7,838 bases of DNA from Reyranella sp. (GTDB lineage Bacteria; Pseudomonadota; Alphaproteobacteria; Reyranellales; Reyranellaceae), in NCBI GenBank assembly GCA_004296815.1, contig SCVT01000484.1, forward strand, positions 1 through 7,838. The letters are read 5' to 3'. Shown here piece after piece: positions 6,194-7,838 of the stretch; the first letter of the stretch is position 1, and each line of letters opens with the position of its first letter. Under the pieces are notes generated by a model that saw nothing but the letters and a program-made list of their open reading frames with translations, searched no databases and was not told the origin of the DNA. A program made the translations under genes and the position numbers.

Positions 6194-6731
6194 CCTTCAC
6201 GATCTCGATCTCTTCCTCGCCCGCGGGCGTGCGCATCCTCACGAGGTCGCCCTCGTGGGCGCGCATCACGGCGCGCGCGATGGGGGAGATCCAGCTCACA
6301 TGGCCTTTGCCGGGGTCGACCTCGTCGACGCCCACGATCTTCACCGTACGCTCCTCGTTCTTCGAGTTGGCGTAGGTCACGGTCGCGCCGAAGAACACCT
6401 GGTCGGTCTTGGGCCGCCTGGCCGGGTCGACGACCTCGGACCGCTCCAGCCGCTTGGACAGGAACCGGATGCGGCGGTCGATCTCGCGCAGGCGCTTCTT
6501 GCCGTAGAGATAGTCGCCGTTCTCCGAGCGGTCGCCGTTGGCCGCCGCCCACGACACGACCTGCACGACCTCCGGCCGCTCCTTGCGCATGAGGTTCATC
6601 AGTTCCTCGCGCATGCGCTCGAAGCCCTGCGGGGTCATGTAGTTCTTCGCGCCGGCCGGCAGCCCGCCCACATCGTCGGGCAGGTCGTCCTCGTCGTCGC
6701 CGTCGCTTTCCTTTGTGAAGGCCTTGCTCAT
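6180..6731 (-). CDS. greB: transcription elongation factor GreB
   Basis: A 183-residue Gre factor. These enter the RNA polymerase secondary channel and stimulate cleavage of backtracked RNA. The N-terminal coiled-coil finger runs from about residue 31 (YMTPQGFERM) to 100, with the acidic tip residues D67 and E70 in NGDRSENGDY. A C-terminal FKBP-like domain follows, with ISPIARAVM near residues 145-153. The SENGDYLYGKKRLREID block and the KERPEVVQVVSWAA block are GreB rather than GreA. It is longer than E. coli GreB (158 aa) because of an acidic stretch near residues 9-20 (SDGDDEDDLPDD), which I believe is common in alphaproteobacterial GreB. The ATG is supported by AAGGA five bases upstream and by the MSKAFTKE opening. 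It is divergent from ureD by 30 bases and overlaps pcaB tail to tail. Confidence 0.95.
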   Translation of the reverse strand: MSKAFTKESDGDDEDDLPDDVGGLPAGAKNYMTPQGFERMREELMNLMRKERPEVVQVVSWAAANGDRSENGDYLYGKKRLREIDRRIRFLSKRLERSEVVDPARRPKTDQVFFGATVTYANSKNEERTVKIVGVDEVDPGKGHVSWISPIARAVMRAHEGDLVRMRTPAGEEEIEIVKVIYA

Positions 6732-6736
6732 TTCGG

Positions 6737-6741
6737 TCCTT
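6737..6741 (-). promoter_or_regulatory. Shine-Dalgarno site for greB
   Basis: The minus strand reads AAGGA here, five bases before the greB ATG at 6731. It fixes the start in a frame that stays open for about 1 kb more, antisense to ureD. The 30-base gap to ureD is too short to hold two full promoters, so one or both promoters must lie within the neighbouring coding sequence. Confidence 0.6.
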
Positions 6742-6761
6742 AATCTATCAAGTCGGGGCCG

Positions 6762-7577
6762 ATGACCACCAGTTCCCCCCGCCTGCAGCGCGCCTCCGGC
6801 GAGAGCCGTGTCGCCTTCGACCTGCGGGAGGGGAAGACGCGGCTGGCCGACCTCTATCAACGCGATCCCTGCCGGGTTTTGTTTCCCGAGCCGGAGCCCG
6901 GCGAACCGCCGCAGGCGGTGATGATCACGACGTCCGGCGGCGTCACCGGCGGAGATTCGCTCAAGATGTCGGTCGAAGTGGGGCCGCACGCTGAGGCGGT
7001 CGCCACGACCCAGGCGGCCGAGAAAATCTACCGCGCGGCCAAGAACGGCGGGCACTGCACCATCGACGTCGACGTCCGCGTCGCCGAGGGCGCGACGCTT
7101 GATTGGCTCCCCCAGGAGACGATCGTCTTCGAGGGCGCCCAGCTCAAACGCCGGACGGTGGCGGAGGTCGTCGAGGGCGGCTCGCTGCTCGCCTGCGAGA
7201 TGGTGGTCCTGGGACGCGGTGCATCGGGTGAGCGTTTCACCAGGGGCCTGCTGCTCGACTCCTGGTCGGTGCGCCGTCCCGGCCGCCTCGTCTGGACCGA
7301 CACGCTGCGCGTCGAGGGCGAGACGCCGACCGGCGCGGGCTTCGGCGCCGCCAATGCGCTCGCCACGGTGATCGGCGTCTGGGACGCGCCGCAACCGCAT
7401 TTCGAGCGGGCGCGCGCGCTGCTCGAGGCTGCACAGGACGTGCGGGCCGGCGTCACGCTGGTGAACGGCGTCCTGGTCGCGCGGATCCTGGGCGAAGCGA
7501 CCATGGTTCGGCGTGCGACCATCCGCTTCCTGACGGATTTTCGCGGCCGTCGCCTGCCGCGCGTTTGGCATGTTTGA
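6762..7577 (+). CDS. ureD: urease accessory protein UreD
   Basis: A 271-residue UreD (UreH) protein, of normal length. In the family it binds apo-urease together with UreF and UreG and helps deliver nickel to the active site; cytoplasmic. Conserved family segments in order are: SGGVTGGDSL (58-67), TTQAAEKIYRA (82-92), DWLPQETIVFEGA (114-126) and, further on, ACEMVVLGRGASGE with the later ERFTRGLLLDSW block. The ATG at 6762 has only a weak upstream purine run (GGGG at 6755-6758), but translation from it gives the usual start a few residues before the RASGESRVAF strand. It leads into ureA after 64 bases, the standard order ureD-ureA for many alphaproteobacterial urease operons. It is divergent from greB. 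Confidence 0.95.
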   Translation: MTTSSPRLQRASGESRVAFDLREGKTRLADLYQRDPCRVLFPEPEPGEPPQAVMITTSGGVTGGDSLKMSVEVGPHAEAVATTQAAEKIYRAAKNGGHCTIDVDVRVAEGATLDWLPQETIVFEGAQLKRRTVAEVVEGGSLLACEMVVLGRGASGERFTRGLLLDSWSVRRPGRLVWTDTLRVEGETPTGAGFGAANALATVIGVWDAPQPHFERARALLEAAQDVRAGVTLVNGVLVARILGEATMVRRATIRFLTDFRGRRLPRVWHV

Positions 7578-7585
7578 TGCAGCCT

Positions 7586-7612
7586 TTGACGAAATCCGGG
7601 ACGGGCTATAGT
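7586..7612 (+). promoter_or_regulatory. candidate promoter between ureD and ureA
   Basis: TTGACG (7586-7591) and TATAGT (7607-7612) each match the sigma-70 consensus at five of six positions, but the spacer is only 15 bases, below the optimum of 17. A perfect inverted repeat, GTCGG-AC-CCGAC, at 7611-7622 overlaps the end of the -10 and the expected start of transcription. If active, it would let the urease structural genes be read separately from ureD, with a leader of about 20-25 bases. Confidence 0.4.
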
Positions 7613-7641
7613 CGGACCCGACGGGCAGGGGGAAACGGTCG

Positions 7642-7838
7642 ATGAATCTGACGCCGCGCGAGAAGGACAAGCTGTTGGTCGCCATGGCGGCCGTCGTGGC
7701 GCGTCGCCGCCTCGAGCGCGGCGTGAAGCTCAACTATCCCGAGGCCGTCGCCCTGATCTCCGATTTCGTCGTTGAGGGCGCGCGCGACGGCCGCTCGGTC
7801 GCCGACCTGATGCAGGCCGGCGCCCACGTCATCAGCCG
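7642..7838 (+). CDS. ureA: urease gamma subunit UreA, 3'-partial
   Basis: The first 65 codons of the urease gamma subunit (usually about 100 aa), cut by the window edge. Urease (UreABC) hydrolyses urea to ammonia and carbamate; UreA is the small structural subunit. The N terminus [17 protein letters not shown], then the [12 protein letters not shown] and [13 protein letters not shown] segments, are highly characteristic of UreA. The ATG follows a purine run (GGGGGAAA, 7628-7635) by six bases. It lies 64 bases downstream of ureD on the same strand, with a possible promoter between. ureB and ureC should follow outside the window. Confidence 0.96.
   Translation, partial: MNLTPREKDKLLVAMAAVVARRRLERGVKLNYPEAVALISDFVVEGARDGRSVADLMQAGAHVIS

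Noticed and set aside
6732..7733. Upstream extension of the greB frame, antisense to ureD and reaching towards ureA
   Set aside because: GreB homology begins at MSKAFTKE, with AAGGA five bases before it; the extension is the complement of ureD.
1..7838. CRISPR array, insertion sequence, tRNA or rRNA, toxin-antitoxin or defence system
   Set aside because: No spaced direct repeats, terminal repeats, transposase, cloverleaf or such gene pair could be seen; all long frames are either the metabolic and housekeeping genes listed or their shadows.

Overview
The window is dense, GC-rich bacterial DNA: nine protein genes plus one 5'-truncated and one 3'-truncated gene at the edges would overstate it, so precisely, ten protein genes of which the first and last are cut by the window. 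Intergenic gaps are short (at most 72 bases), and codons end strongly in G/C. The gene content (a phosphonate-monoester-hydrolase-like enzyme, pcaHGB, a GreB with an acidic N-terminal extension, and ureD-ureA) points to an alphaproteobacterium, perhaps a Rhizobiales or Rhodospirillales soil or freshwater lineage. That placement is an inference from gene types and general look, not from a marker tree. No stretch over 300 bases lacks a gene.

Region 1 (1-979): the C-terminal part of a D-2-hydroxyacid dehydrogenase whose catalytic Glu position holds Pro, followed on the same strand by a small protein of 54 or 61 residues with no assigned function. A 7-bp-stem hairpin lies at the end of the small gene, where it meets the next gene tail to tail. 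Region 2 (977-2080): a second, complete D-2-hydroxyacid dehydrogenase on the minus strand with an intact Arg/Glu/His triad. It starts at a GTG behind a strong Shine-Dalgarno site and is divergent from the next gene across 72 bases.

Region 3 (2081-6193, plus strand): a formylglycine-type hydrolase of the alkaline phosphatase superfamily that matches the active-site layout of Rhizobium phosphonate monoester hydrolase, then pcaH, pcaG and pcaB. The pca genes are almost fused (ATGA overlap between pcaH and pcaG, two bases between pcaG and pcaB). PcaHG opens the ring of protocatechuate to 3-carboxy-cis,cis-muconate, and PcaB cyclises this to 4-carboxymuconolactone. The later steps (PcaC, PcaD, PcaIJ, PcaF) are not in the window. 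A -10-like TAGAAT lies six bases before the pcaH ATG with no clear ribosome site, so pcaH may be leaderless.

Region 4 (6180-7838): greB on the minus strand runs into the 3' end of pcaB with a 14-base tail-to-tail coding overlap. It is divergent, across 30 bases, from ureD, which is followed by the first 65 codons of ureA at the right edge. This is the start of a urease operon. I found no mobile element, CRISPR array, RNA gene or clearly new multi-gene system. The most interesting signals are the dehydrogenase with the missing catalytic Glu, the hydrolase placed directly before the protocatechuate genes, and the possible leaderless pcaH start.
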